A DNA stretch of 64,000 bases, taken from the NCBI RefSeq assembly GCF_025699485.1, contig NZ_JANUXN010000016.1, positions 39,838 through 103,837 of the forward strand, read 5' to 3'. The translations under genes were made by a program, and so were the position numbers. The notes beneath the pieces were generated by a model, which saw nothing but the letters and a program-made list of their open reading frames with translations, was not told where the DNA came from and ran no database searches. Positions 46,831-58,840 of the stretch are shown in pieces (position 1 is the stretch's first letter; each line of letters starts with the position of its first letter). The stretch comes from Thauera carbonicopians. GTDB taxonomy: Bacteria; Pseudomonadota; Gammaproteobacteria; Burkholderiales; Rhodocyclaceae.

Positions 46831-48456
46831 TCAGGGGCGCGCCACCGCGAACTGCATCGGCTGCGGCTGGCGCAACGCGGCCTCGCGGCAGGTCGCCAGC
46901 ACGAAGGACAGCACCGCCCGCGTGTCGCGCGGGTCGATCACGCCGTCGTCGAGCAGGCGCGCGCTGGTGACGAAGGCGCTCATCTGCGACTCGAAAGTGT
47001 CGATGATCTGCTGCCGCATGTTGTCCAGTCGGGCCTGATCCACCGCCTGGCCTTTGCGCTTCATTGCCGCCTCGGCCACGATCGTCATGGTCTGCGCCGC
47101 CTGCTCCCCGCCCATCACCGCTGTCTTGGCATTGGGCCACGAAAAGCAGAAGCGCGGATGAAAACCCTGGCCGCACATGCCGTAGTTGCCGGCACCGAAG
47201 GAGGCGCCGCAGTACAGCGTGATCTGCGGCACGGTGGCGTTGGAGACGGCCTGGATCATCTTCGAGCCGTGTTTGATGATGCCGGCCTCTTCCACGCTGC
47301 GGCCGACCAGGTAGCCGGTGATGTTGTTCAGGTACAGCAGCGGTATGCGCGCCTGGCAGCAGGCCTGGATGAAATGCGTGGCCTTGGTGGCGCCGGCCGG
47401 GTCGATGGGGCCGTTGTTGGTGATGATACCGACCGAGTGGCCATCGATGGCAGCGTGGGCACACACGGTGGCGGCGCCGTAGCCGGGCTTGAATTCGAGG
47501 AAATCCGAATCGTCGACCACGCGCAGCAGCACCTCGCGCATGTCCACCGGGCGCTTGGGGTCGGTGGGCATGATGCCCAGCAACTCCTCGCCGCTATAGC
47601 GCGGCGGGCGCACCGCGCACGCCACCGACGGGGGCGGCAGGTCGCGGTTCCAGTCGAGGCGGGCCATCACGTCGCGCGCCAGGCGAATGGCATCGCGGTC
47701 GTCCTCGGCCAGGTAATCGCCCAGCCCCGACACCGTGGTGTGCATTTCGCCGCCGCCCAGCTCCTCTTCGGTGGCAATCTCGCCGGTGGCGGCCTTGAGC
47801 AGCGGCGGGCCGGCGAGAAAGGCGCGGGCATTGTTGCGCACCATGATGATGTAGTCCGACAGCCCGGTGATGTAGGCGCCGCCGGCGGTCGACGAGCCAT
47901 GCACCACCGCCAGCACAGGCAGCCCGGCCGCCGACAGCCGCGCCAGATTGCGGAAAATGTTGCCGCCCTGCACGAAGTGCTCGACGCGGTATTGCAACAG
48001 ATTGGCGCCGGCGCTTTCGATGAGCTGCACGTAGGGCAGCTTGTTCTCCAGCGCCAGTTCCTGCGCGCGCAGCACTTTCGGCAACCCCATCCTCTGCATC
48101 GCACCGGCGTCGATGCCGGAATCCGAAGCATTGATGACACAGCGCACGCCGGACACGTAGCCGATGCCGCAGATCACGCCGCAGCCCGGCACGCTCGTGT
48201 CCGGATCGGGCGTATCCAGGCAGTAGCCGGCCAGCGTGGACAATTCGAGAAACGGCTTGCCCGGGTCGAGCAGCAGCGCCAGCCGCTCGCGCGGCAGCAA
48301 CTGCCCGCGGCGCTCGAAGCGCGGCTTGGACGCGGCCGAAGCCTGGCGGGTACGGGCCTCCAGCTCGCGCACGCGCGCCACCAGCGCAAGCATGCTGTCG
48401 CGGTTGGCCTGGAAGGCGTCGCCGCTCGTCTGGATCTCCGATTCGATTCGTTGCAT
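46831..48456 (-). CDS. atuC: Geranyl-CoA carboxylase carboxyltransferase subunit AtuC
   Basis: A 541-residue acyl-CoA carboxyltransferase (beta subunit). N- and C-terminal crotonase-fold halves are visible: RFERRGQLLPRERLALLLD, VVHGSSTAGGAYITGLSDY for acyl-CoA binding, then IPLLYLNNITGYLVG and GASFGAGNYGMCGQGFHPRF for the biotin site. The last motif is shared by methylcrotonyl- and geranyl-CoA carboxylases; the neighbourhood (AtuA, AtuE, AtuF, linalool isomerase) points to geranyl-CoA. It is the first gene of atuCFE, with a regulon promoter 54 bp or more upstream of the ATG at 48456. Confidence 0.87.
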   Translation of the reverse strand: MQRIESEIQTSGDAFQANRDSMLALVARVRELEARTRQASAASKPRFERRGQLLPRERLALLLDPGKPFLELSTLAGYCLDTPDPDTSVPGCGVICGIGYVSGVRCVINASDSGIDAGAMQRMGLPKVLRAQELALENKLPYVQLIESAGANLLQYRVEHFVQGGNIFRNLARLSAAGLPVLAVVHGSSTAGGAYITGLSDYIIMVRNNARAFLAGPPLLKAATGEIATEEELGGGEMHTTVSGLGDYLAEDDRDAIRLARDVMARLDWNRDLPPPSVACAVRPPRYSGEELLGIMPTDPKRPVDMREVLLRVVDDSDFLEFKPGYGAATVCAHAAIDGHSVGIITNNGPIDPAGATKATHFIQACCQARIPLLYLNNITGYLVGRSVEEAGIIKHGSKMIQAVSNATVPQITLYCGASFGAGNYGMCGQGFHPRFCFSWPNAKTAVMGGEQAAQTMTIVAEAAMKRKGQAVDQARLDNMRQQIIDTFESQMSAFVTSARLLDDGVIDPRDTRAVLSFVLATCREAALRQPQPMQFAVARP

Positions 48457-48509
48457 GTCTCACCATCCCGTTGGGTCGTTGCTGGCGGCGCCGGCCACCG
48501 CATGGGCAT

Positions 48510-48553
48510 AGCCTAACGGCGCCGCCGCGCGGGGGTCTTGTGTCAATTGGCTG
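48510..48553 (-). promoter_or_regulatory. Terpene-regulon promoter (atuCFE)
   Basis: On the minus strand CAGCCAATTGACACAAG (48553-48537), one base from the consensus, with TAGGCT at 48515-48510 beginning 25 bp after the first base of CAAG. The atuC start lies 53 bp after the -10. Confidence 0.75.
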
Positions 48554-48661
48554 GTCGCCCGGCGCCGACATCGGGCATGCCGTGGCGATTGCGCGGAGAG
48601 ACGAGGGAGTGAGGTCGATGGCAGCTTGCCGCCCCACACCTGCCCCTGCCTCGACCTCGCT

Positions 48662-49588
48662 TCAACCCGGCCGCAGGTCCACGCGGTACTTCGCCAGCAG
48701 CATGGCCGGCGCGTAGGCCAGCTTGGCGCGGCGAAAATTGGCCACGCCAAGGTCCTGTTCGAAGTTGATCCACGGCGCATCGGTGTGCTGCGCCAGGGCG
48801 TGGAACATCAGCGGGAACACGCCCGCATAAGCTGCCAGCCCCTTGGCGAAACGCACCACCATCACCTCGGCGTTGAGCCGCTGCGCCAGCAGAAAGCCCG
48901 CCGGCTGGTCGTCGGCGTACCACAGCCAACCCGCATGCGCGGCCAGCCATGGCGCCCGCAGCGCCGCCGCGCATGCGGGTTGGTCGGCTTCGCCAGCGGC
49001 CTTGCCCTTTTCAGCAATCCAGCCGTCCAGCACGCGCAACGCGTCGTCGCACGCGGTGGCGGCGGCATCCAGCGTGTCATCGGCGGCCGCACCGAGCGGG
49101 CAGCAGCGCAGGCGGTGCGCGCCCAGCAACTGCCGGATCTGCGCCCGCTTTTTGCGCAGCCGCGGGCCGGCCAGCGCGCGCAGCTCGGCGGCGCGGTACA
49201 AATAGTCGGCATCTTCGCGCACTGCCCGTGCCGTGAATCGGGCCGCATCCAGCCCGGCCACGGTGTGCCCGGCCAGCGGATACAAGGCGCCGTGGCGGGC
49301 CACCAGCGCCGCCAGATGGCCAGGATCGGCGCCGGCCACGTCGAACAGCGGCAGCACGTGGGCTTCGCCGTCGTAGGTGCGGCCGACGATGCACGGCAGC
49401 GCCGCGTCGCGTATCAAGCGGTAGTCGTGCGCAGCGCGGAACAGGTACAGGTTGGAAAAGCTGTACTCCGCCGGGCATCCCGCCCCCTGCGCCACCCGCA
49501 ACGGCCGCAGGCGGGCCTCCACCCAATCCGCTTGCGACGGACACAAGGCCTCGGCCACCACCGGGGCTGCCGCCGCGCCCTCAGCCAC
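48662..49588 (-). CDS. DUF2156-family protein (phosphatidylglycerol lysyltransferase C-terminal-like)
   Basis: A 308-residue protein with the DUF2156 layout: a double GNAT-like fold starting with PAEYSFSNLYLFRAAHDYR, a middle segment rich in basic residues (LRKKRAQIRQLL), and a C-terminal acyltransferase-like half ending INFEQDLGVANFRRAKLAYAPA. The GTG start at 49588 overlaps the preceding gene by 8 bases and follows a GGGG; an ATG at 49639 would lie well inside that gene. Members of the family lacking the membrane part are of unknown function. Why it is embedded in the terpene cluster is unclear. Confidence 0.75.
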   Translation of the reverse strand: MAEGAAAAPVVAEALCPSQADWVEARLRPLRVAQGAGCPAEYSFSNLYLFRAAHDYRLIRDAALPCIVGRTYDGEAHVLPLFDVAGADPGHLAALVARHGALYPLAGHTVAGLDAARFTARAVREDADYLYRAAELRALAGPRLRKKRAQIRQLLGAHRLRCCPLGAAADDTLDAAATACDDALRVLDGWIAEKGKAAGEADQPACAAALRAPWLAAHAGWLWYADDQPAGFLLAQRLNAEVMVVRFAKGLAAYAGVFPLMFHALAQHTDAPWINFEQDLGVANFRRAKLAYAPAMLLAKYRVDLRPG

Positions 49589-50372
49589 GCTGCCCCGGCG
49601 CCGGGCCGTCCGCCGGCGGGCCGGCGAAACACTGCGCAATCGCCAACCACGCCGTGGTGGCCAGACCGCCGTAATCCAGGGCCAGGTCGTCGCGGTGGCG
49701 GCGTTGCGTCACCAGCAGGCAGAACTCTTCGGCCGTGCCGCGCAGGTACTCGTGGGCCGACGGCCCCTGCCAGGTCCACACGCCGCCGTCGGGGGCGGCG
49801 AGGCTCACCCGGGGCGGCGGCTCGGGCACCGCCAGACCGCGATTGACGAAGCTCCAGCCAAAAGTGGACACACCCAGATGGGCGATGTGCTTCAGGCGCA
49901 CGGTGGGCACACGGCGCAGCCGCAGCGCGTCGTACAGGTCCTGGCCATGGGCCCAGGTTTCCATCAGCCGGGCGGTGGCGAAGGAGCGCGCGCTCATGCT
50001 CGGCCCGTACCACGGCAGGCGCGCCTTGGCATCGCGGGTGGCCAGCACCGCCACCAGCCGGCCGAACTGCGTCCGCCACGTCTCCAGCAGCTCGGCACCG
50101 CTCAAATGGCCGTAGCGCGCGCGGGTGATTTCGCTGATCTGACGGCCACGCGCCAGCTCGGCCATCACCGCATCACGGTCGCGGACGAAGGCGTCGGCAT
50201 CGGTGGCGGCCTGCAAGCCGGCTTGATCGAAAAAGCACAGATGCCCGATCACGTCGAATGCCGTCCAGCCGTGGAAGTCGGTCGGCAGCGACCACTGCGC
50301 CGGCGTCAACGTATCGGCCAGCACCGCCAGTTCGGTGTATTCCGCAAGCAGATCGGTGCACAGATCGCGCAT
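49581..50372 (-). CDS. TIGR03084-family DinB-like metal-binding protein
   Basis: A 263-residue protein of the DinB/maleylpyruvate-isomerase N-terminal superfamily (TIGR03084 type). Probable metal ligands are the His in FDVIGHLCFFDQAG and the Glu and His in METWAHGQDLYDAL, with TVRLKHIAHLGVSTFGWSFV conserved further on. ATG at 50372 is preferred (AGGA 8 bases upstream) over the one at 50381. Some members catalyse thiol-dependent reactions, but the substrate here is unknown. It is coupled to the DUF2156 gene by an 8-base overlap and lies 125 bp after an enoyl-CoA hydratase. Confidence 0.78.
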   Translation of the reverse strand: MRDLCTDLLAEYTELAVLADTLTPAQWSLPTDFHGWTAFDVIGHLCFFDQAGLQAATDADAFVRDRDAVMAELARGRQISEITRARYGHLSGAELLETWRTQFGRLVAVLATRDAKARLPWYGPSMSARSFATARLMETWAHGQDLYDALRLRRVPTVRLKHIAHLGVSTFGWSFVNRGLAVPEPPPRVSLAAPDGGVWTWQGPSAHEYLRGTAEEFCLLVTQRRHRDDLALDYGGLATTAWLAIAQCFAGPPADGPAPGQRG

Positions 50373-50445
50373 GAGGGTCATCCTGAGGTTGTGTGTGTGG
50401 GGGTGATACCGCATGCACTCGTTCGATCCGCAGCCCACAGGGATT

Positions 50446-50500
50446 GTCGGCGCGGCTTCAGCCGCGAAAAAGCAGGCATTCGCGGCTGAGGTCGCGCCTA
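50446..50500. repeat. REP-like inverted repeat, copy 3
   Basis: Arms of about 22 bp (50446-50467 and 50479-50500) of the GCGGCTTCAGCCGCGAA type. The second arm covers the TAG stop codon of the enoyl-CoA hydratase gene at 50498-50500, so the repeat has supplied or replaced the end of that gene. Confidence 0.7.
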
Positions 50501-51262
50501 CCCGGTGGCACGGGACACCGCCCCCACCCCCAGGTGCCGGAACGCCGCACGGGCCTCGTCGCTGCGCACGCGCGTCATGAAGTGCCGCATCTCGTCGTCC
50601 ATGATCTGCTGCGTATGCCGCGCCCCGGGCGCCTTGAGCAAATGCTTGGCCAAGCGCAGCGCCGCCTGCGGCAAACCCGCCAGCGTGCGGGCGCGCTCAT
50701 CCGCACGCGCCATCAATTCGGCCTCGCCACACACCTCATTCACCAGCCCGAGCCGCCAGGCGGTGTGCGCATCGAAGCCCTCGCCGAAAAACAGCAGCTC
50801 GGCGGCCCGCGCATGGCCGATACGCTGCGGCAGCAAGCACGACGAACCGAACTCCGGGCAAATGCCCAGCGGCACGAAAGGCAGGCGAAAGCGCGCCGAC
50901 CCGGCCGCGTAGACCAGATCGCAATGCAGCAGCAGCGTAGTGCCGACCCCGATGGCATTGCCCGCGACGGCTGCCACCAGCGGTTTGCCGACCGCCGCAA
51001 TGGTGCGCATGAAGGCCCACACCGGGCTGTCCAGCGACAGCGTGCGCGGGTCGAGAAAGTCGTCGAGATCGTTACCGGCGCTGAAAACCTGCGCTTGCCC
51101 GCACAGCAGCATCACGTGCACCGCCGGATCGGCGTCGCCCCGTTCGAGCGCCGCATGCAGCGCCGCATACATGGCGAAATCGAGCGCATTGCGCTTGTGC
51201 GGCCGGCAGATCTGGATGCGCAGCACGCCGTCTTCCAGCGCGGTGAGAATGTGCTCACTCAT
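50498..51262 (-). CDS. Enoyl-CoA hydratase/isomerase family protein
   Basis: A 254-residue crotonase. It shows QVFSAGNDLDDFL and GNAIGVGTTLLLHCDLVYA, the two oxyanion-hole segments; PLGICPEFGSSCLLPQRIG follows, in which the catalytic Glu region carries a Glu (PEFGSS). Sequence resembles delta3-delta2 enoyl-CoA isomerase types, which would suit the unsaturated terpene-derived acyl-CoAs. GGAGG is 6 bases before the ATG at 51262. Its stop codon lies within a REP-like element. Confidence 0.82.
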   Translation of the reverse strand: MSEHILTALEDGVLRIQICRPHKRNALDFAMYAALHAALERGDADPAVHVMLLCGQAQVFSAGNDLDDFLDPRTLSLDSPVWAFMRTIAAVGKPLVAAVAGNAIGVGTTLLLHCDLVYAAGSARFRLPFVPLGICPEFGSSCLLPQRIGHARAAELLFFGEGFDAHTAWRLGLVNEVCGEAELMARADERARTLAGLPQAALRLAKHLLKAPGARHTQQIMDDEMRHFMTRVRSDEARAAFRHLGVGAVSRATG

Positions 51263-51370
51263 CGCGCCCCTCCGCTGCCATCATACGACCACCACCCCGG
51301 CGAAAACCGGGCGCTGCGTGCGGATGGCCATGCCGGCCTGTGCCCTGCGGGACTGTTCATACCCTCCCCC

Positions 51371-51751
51371 TCAGCGCGCCACGGCGGGAACCGCCAGCGG
51401 CAGCGCCGCAACCACGGCCTCCGGGTCGGCCCGGCAGATCGCATCGTCGGGCACCCCCGCGCCGCCCGCGCCAAACACCCGCGCCACCGTCGCCACCGCA
51501 CCGCGCACATGCTCGCCATGCTCGGTCTCGACCCAATACCCCAGGGCCACCGCCTCACCGGCCAGCACCATGCCCAAGACCACCCGCAACGCCGGTCGCC
51601 GCAGCCAGCCGCGTAGCCGCTCACTGAGCGACGGCCCGCCCAACCGCAGGTCATCGAAGTCATCCGCCGCGAGGCCAAAAAACCGCTTCAAACGCCGCCA
51701 GCCCTCGAAGATCTGCCCGACGATCATCACCGCGAAAATACAGCACCCCAT
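51371..51751 (-). CDS. Small single-pass membrane protein, unknown function
   Basis: A 126-residue protein that I do not recognise. A first hydrophobic segment (MGCCIFAVMIVGQIF) is followed by a basic amphipathic stretch, then a clear membrane helix (LRVVLGMVLAGEAVALGYWV, residues about 54-73), and a C-terminal region rich in Ala/Val/Gly. GGAGG precedes the ATG at 51751. A regulon promoter with a very good -10 (TATAGT) lies upstream, so this small gene is the promoter-proximal gene of a terpene-cluster operon. That placement suggests a role in the pathway, not a chance ORF. Confidence 0.7.
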   Translation of the reverse strand: MGCCIFAVMIVGQIFEGWRRLKRFFGLAADDFDDLRLGGPSLSERLRGWLRRPALRVVLGMVLAGEAVALGYWVETEHGEHVRGAVATVARVFGAGGAGVPDDAICRADPEAVVAALPLAVPAVAR

Positions 51752-51818
51752 GCCGTCCTCCGTCTGCCCGCCGCATGCGCTGGCCCACCACGAAGCGGGC
51801 GCACAGCGTTGTTGGGAG

Positions 51819-51861
51819 ACTATAGGGGATGGGCGGGGCGGGGACTTGTGTTGAGTGGCTG
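51819..51861 (-). promoter_or_regulatory. Terpene-regulon promoter (small membrane protein and enoyl-CoA hydratase operon)
   Basis: On the minus strand CAGCCACTCAACACAAG (51861-51845), with TATAGT at 51824-51819 beginning exactly 24 bp after the first base of CAAG. The next start codon is 68 bp beyond the -10. Confidence 0.75.
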
Positions 51862-52095
51862 GCCGAGGGGCGTTTTTTCCAGATTCGCGCGTGATGCGTC
51901 GGCCCATGCTGCGGCGCATGATCATCGTACGGACCGTGGGTGAGGCTGGACACTTCCTGGTGCGTTCTGCAGATGGCTACGCATCGCCGAGCAATCATCG
52001 ATGCAGCTCGCTTCATGCAGCATCTTCAGGAGAGGGGCTGAGCTGCTGCGGTAGTCTCCTTGTCGACCTCATCGGCCGATGCCGGAAACAGCCCC
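51862..52095. other. Intergenic region after the acyl-CoA synthetase gene
   Basis: About 230 bp between the regulon element and the end of the synthetase gene. I recognise no gene; the open frames here have no recognisable product. A terminator for the upstream gene would be expected, but none is obvious. Confidence 0.35.
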
Positions 52096-53670
52096 CTACC
52101 CGATCGGCCTCACCGCGTCGGGCCAGTACCGCTGCCGCAGCATGCGCTTGAGCAGTTTGCCGCTGGGGTTGCGGGGGAGTTCGGGCATGAAGTCGATGGA
52201 TTTGGGGCATTTGTAGTGGGCCAGCCGTTCGCGGGTGAAGGCCAGCAGTTCGGCCTCGCTGACTTGCGCACCGTCGCGCAGCACCACGCAGGCTTTCACC
52301 GATTCGCCCCAGACCGGGTCGGGCATGCCGATCACCGCCACTTCGGCCACCGCGGGGTGAAGGGCCACGGCGTTTTCGACTTCGGCGGGATAGATGTTCT
52401 CGCCGCCGGAAATCACCATGTCCTTGACACGGTCATGGATGTACAGGTAGCCGCCGCGCAGGTAGCCGGCGTCGCCGGTGCGGTACCAGCCGCCGAAGCC
52501 GTCGGCGTCGCGGCCCAGCGGAAAGGCTTCGCGGGTGGCCTCGTCGTTGCGGAAGTAGCCTTTCATCAGGGTGCGGGTCCGCACCCACACTTCGCCGACC
52601 ACGCCTTCGGGTTGTTCGGCGAAGCTTTCCAGATCGACGATGCGCAGTTCCACGCCGGCGATGGGTTTGCCGGCCGAGCGCAGCAGGTCGACGCGCTCCG
52701 GCGAGGGGTGGTGGTCCTGCGCCGACAGCACGGTGAGGGTGCCGGACGCTTCGGTGGCGCCATAGACTTGCACCATGTCGCAGCCGAAGGCTTGCATGAC
52801 CTCGGTGAGCAGTTGTTCGCCGATCGGTGAGCCGCCGTAAGCGATGGTGCGCAGCGAAGACAGGTCGGCGCTGCCGATGGCCGGACTGTGCAGCAGGAAC
52901 TGCATCATCGCCGGCACCAGGAAGGCACAGCGCACGCGGTGCTCGGCGATGGCCTGCAGCACGCGCTCGGGCTCGAACTCGGGGTAGGCCACGGTCATGG
53001 CGCCTTCGAACACCGTCCATAGCGCATTGACGGTACCCGAGACATGGAAGGTCGGCAGCACGTTGAGCTGCACGATGTCGCACCCCTGGCCGAACAGGAT
53101 GCGCAGGTAGCCGCACATTTCCAGCAGCCCGAAGTGCGTCAGCTCCACGCCCTTGGGCAGGCCGGTGGTGCCGGATGAACACAGTTGCAGCACGGTGTCG
53201 GTGGGCTGTGCCGGGCCGCCGGAGTCGGTGGCGGGGAAACCGGCGCGGAAGGCCGACAAGGCATCGGCGCCGTCGGGGGCGTCGATCACCAGGATGCGGC
53301 GCACACCGGGCATGGCGATCTGCGCCAGCGTCGGCAGCATGAAGGCGTCGCTCAGCAGCACGCGCGCTTCACCGTGGCCGATGACGTATTCCAGCTCGCC
53401 GGCGGCCAGCCGCCAGTTGTAGGGGGCGCACACCGCGCCGAGCTTGGCGCAGGCCAGCAGCAGGCAGATGCATTCGGCGGTGTGGCGCGTGAGGCAGCCG
53501 ACACGGTCGCCGGGGCCCACGCCGAGCGCGGTGAGGCCGTTGGCGAGGCGGTTCGATTCGGCATCGAGGTCGGTGTAGCGCCAGGTGCGCGCGGGGGTCA
53601 CGAACGCGGGGGCGTCGCCCCGTTCGCGGGCCCGCGAACGGATCAGCTCACTCAGGGTTTGCGTTTGCAC
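52096..53670 (-). CDS. Acyl-CoA synthetase (AMP-forming), candidate geranate-CoA ligase (AtuH role)
   Basis: A 524-residue AMP-forming ligase of the acyl-adenylate superfamily. The phosphate-binding loop is LCSSGTTGLPKGVE, the adenylation motif VYGATEASGT, and the C-terminal region has GWYRTGDAGYL and SGGENIYPAEVENAV with the hinge, ending NPSGKLLKRML, which carries the catalytic Lys. In this cluster it probably activates geranate or a later acid to its CoA ester, the step assigned to AtuH in Pseudomonas. The GTG start at 53670 has GGAGACAGAC before it; longer frames through the gap to the upstream gene are less likely. It follows the acyl-CoA dehydrogenase gene in one operon. Confidence 0.85.
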   Translation of the reverse strand: MQTQTLSELIRSRARERGDAPAFVTPARTWRYTDLDAESNRLANGLTALGVGPGDRVGCLTRHTAECICLLLACAKLGAVCAPYNWRLAAGELEYVIGHGEARVLLSDAFMLPTLAQIAMPGVRRILVIDAPDGADALSAFRAGFPATDSGGPAQPTDTVLQLCSSGTTGLPKGVELTHFGLLEMCGYLRILFGQGCDIVQLNVLPTFHVSGTVNALWTVFEGAMTVAYPEFEPERVLQAIAEHRVRCAFLVPAMMQFLLHSPAIGSADLSSLRTIAYGGSPIGEQLLTEVMQAFGCDMVQVYGATEASGTLTVLSAQDHHPSPERVDLLRSAGKPIAGVELRIVDLESFAEQPEGVVGEVWVRTRTLMKGYFRNDEATREAFPLGRDADGFGGWYRTGDAGYLRGGYLYIHDRVKDMVISGGENIYPAEVENAVALHPAVAEVAVIGMPDPVWGESVKACVVLRDGAQVSEAELLAFTRERLAHYKCPKSIDFMPELPRNPSGKLLKRMLRQRYWPDAVRPIG

Positions 53671-53865
53671 GTCTGTCTCCTCTGCGGCCGGCGCTGCGCC
53701 GGTCCTCCGTTGCTTGTTTTTTGTCTGGCATCGAAACACAGCAGGGCTGCAAGCACCGGCCACCTGCCGCACCCCGCTGCTGGACGCGACGGCCACTGTA
53801 ACGCCTGCCGCGACGGCGCCGTAGGTCTGGTGCCGCCCGGCCTGCCCGGGCATCGCGGGCAGGCG

Positions 53866-55083
<1,218 letters not shown>

Positions 55084-55193
55084 GGCATCTCCGTCTGACT
55101 GTCGGTGAGGAAAACGGCATAACGAGGTGAATATCGACGAACAGCGGCAAAAATCAGATAAAAGTATTTATTGCCGCCGATCACACCAGCTTC

Positions 55194-55236
55194 AGCTTAA
55201 AACCCGCCATGACGCCGGTCTTGCGCCTAGTGGCTG
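55194..55236 (-). promoter_or_regulatory. Terpene-regulon promoter (acyl-CoA dehydrogenase/synthetase operon)
   Basis: On the minus strand CAGCCACTAGGCGCAAG (55236-55220), with TAAGCT at 55199-55194 beginning exactly 24 bp after the first base of CAAG. The dehydrogenase start is 111 bp after the -10. It occupies the gap between the end of the thiolase gene and the dehydrogenase gene. Confidence 0.72.
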
Positions 55237-55262
55237 CCGGCCGGCCCTTTGGCGGGACGGGA

Positions 55263-56447
55263 TCACGCCACCTCGAACAACCCGGCCGCGCCCATGCCGC
55301 CGCCGACGCACATCGAGATCACCACGTAGCGCACGCCGCGCCGCTTGCCCTCGATGAGCGCATGGCCGACCTGGCGCGCGCCGGTCATGCCGTAGGGGTG
55401 GCCGATGGAGATGCCGCCGCCGTCGACGTTGTAGCGTTCGGGGTCGATGCCGAGAAAATCGCGGCAGTACAGTGCCTGGCAAGCGAAGGCCTCGTTGAGC
55501 TCCCACAGGCCGATGTCGTCCACCGTGAGGCCGTGCCGGCGCAACAGCCGGGGGATGGAGTAGATCGGGCCAATGCCCATTTCCTCCGGCGCGCAGCCGG
55601 CCACCGCCATGCCCCGGTACAGGCCCAGCGGCGCCAGGCCGCGGCGTTCGGCCAGGCAGCGCTCCATCAGCACGCAGGCCGATGCGCCGTCCGACAGCTG
55701 GCTGGCATTGCCGGCGGTGACGGTGCCGCCGTCGAGCACCGGTTCGAGTTCGGCGAGCGAGTCCAGCGTGGTGTCCGGGCGGTTGCCCTCGTCGCGCGCC
55801 AGCGTCACCGGGCGGTAGGACAGCACCCGGGTGATCTTGTCGGTCACCGCCATCACGGTGTCGATGGGCACGATTTCGGCATCGAAGCGGCCGTCGCGCT
55901 GCGCTTGCGCGGTGCGCTGCTGCGATTGCAGCGCGTAGGCATCCTGCGCCGCGCGCGAGATGCCGTATTTCGCCGCCACGTGTTCGGCGGTCTGCAGCAT
56001 CGGCATGTAGGCGTGAGGGACACGCTCGATGACGCGCGGGTCGGTTTCGGCCGCCACCCATTCCATGTAGCGGTTCTGCACCGCGGAGATGTTCTCGTGG
56101 CCGGCGGCCGCCACCACGTCCATGCCATCCACCATGATCTGCTTGGCAGCGGTGGCCACCGCCATCAGGCCGGAGGAGCACTGGCGATCGAGGGTCTGGC
56201 CGGCCACGCCGACCGGCAGTCCGGCGGCGATACCGGCGGTGCGCGCCAGGTTCAGGCCGGCGGTGCCGGCGCTGAGGACACTGCCGAGCACGATGTCTTC
56301 GATCTCGCCGCCGTCGATGCCGGCGCGGTCCACCGCGTGGCGCAGGGCGTGGCCGAGCAGGGTCGGCGATTTGATGTTGTTCAGCGCGCCGCGGAAGGCA
56401 CGGCCGATCGGGGTTCGTGCGGTGGACACGATGACTGCTTCACGCAT
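55263..56447 (-). CDS. Acetyl-CoA acetyltransferase (thiolase)
   Basis: A 394-residue thiolase. Nucleophilic Cys in [11 protein letters not shown], the ELNEAFACQ segment, the active-site His in [14 protein letters not shown] and the second Cys in [16 protein letters not shown] are all present. It should cleave 3-oxoacyl-CoA, releasing acetyl-CoA, the last step of each beta-oxidation round. The ATG at 56447 has TGGAG 8 bases upstream. It follows the FadJ-like gene by 32 bp, so they act together. Confidence 0.9.
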   Translation of the reverse strand: MREAVIVSTARTPIGRAFRGALNNIKSPTLLGHALRHAVDRAGIDGGEIEDIVLGSVLSAGTAGLNLARTAGIAAGLPVGVAGQTLDRQCSSGLMAVATAAKQIMVDGMDVVAAAGHENISAVQNRYMEWVAAETDPRVIERVPHAYMPMLQTAEHVAAKYGISRAAQDAYALQSQQRTAQAQRDGRFDAEIVPIDTVMAVTDKITRVLSYRPVTLARDEGNRPDTTLDSLAELEPVLDGGTVTAGNASQLSDGASACVLMERCLAERRGLAPLGLYRGMAVAGCAPEEMGIGPIYSIPRLLRRHGLTVDDIGLWELNEAFACQALYCRDFLGIDPERYNVDGGGISIGHPYGMTGARQVGHALIEGKRRGVRYVVISMCVGGGMGAAGLFEVA

Positions 56448-56479
56448 GGTTCAGACTCCAGAGTGTGGGGCGGCGGGGT

Positions 56480-58741
<2,262 letters not shown>

Positions 58742-58840
58742 CCGCTTGTCCTCTCCATCCACGATTGCCTTGCCGTTCATCGTTCGCCTGCATTCCGGTA
58801 GCCTGCCCGTCCGAGCCGCGATGCATCCTCGTCATCCGCC

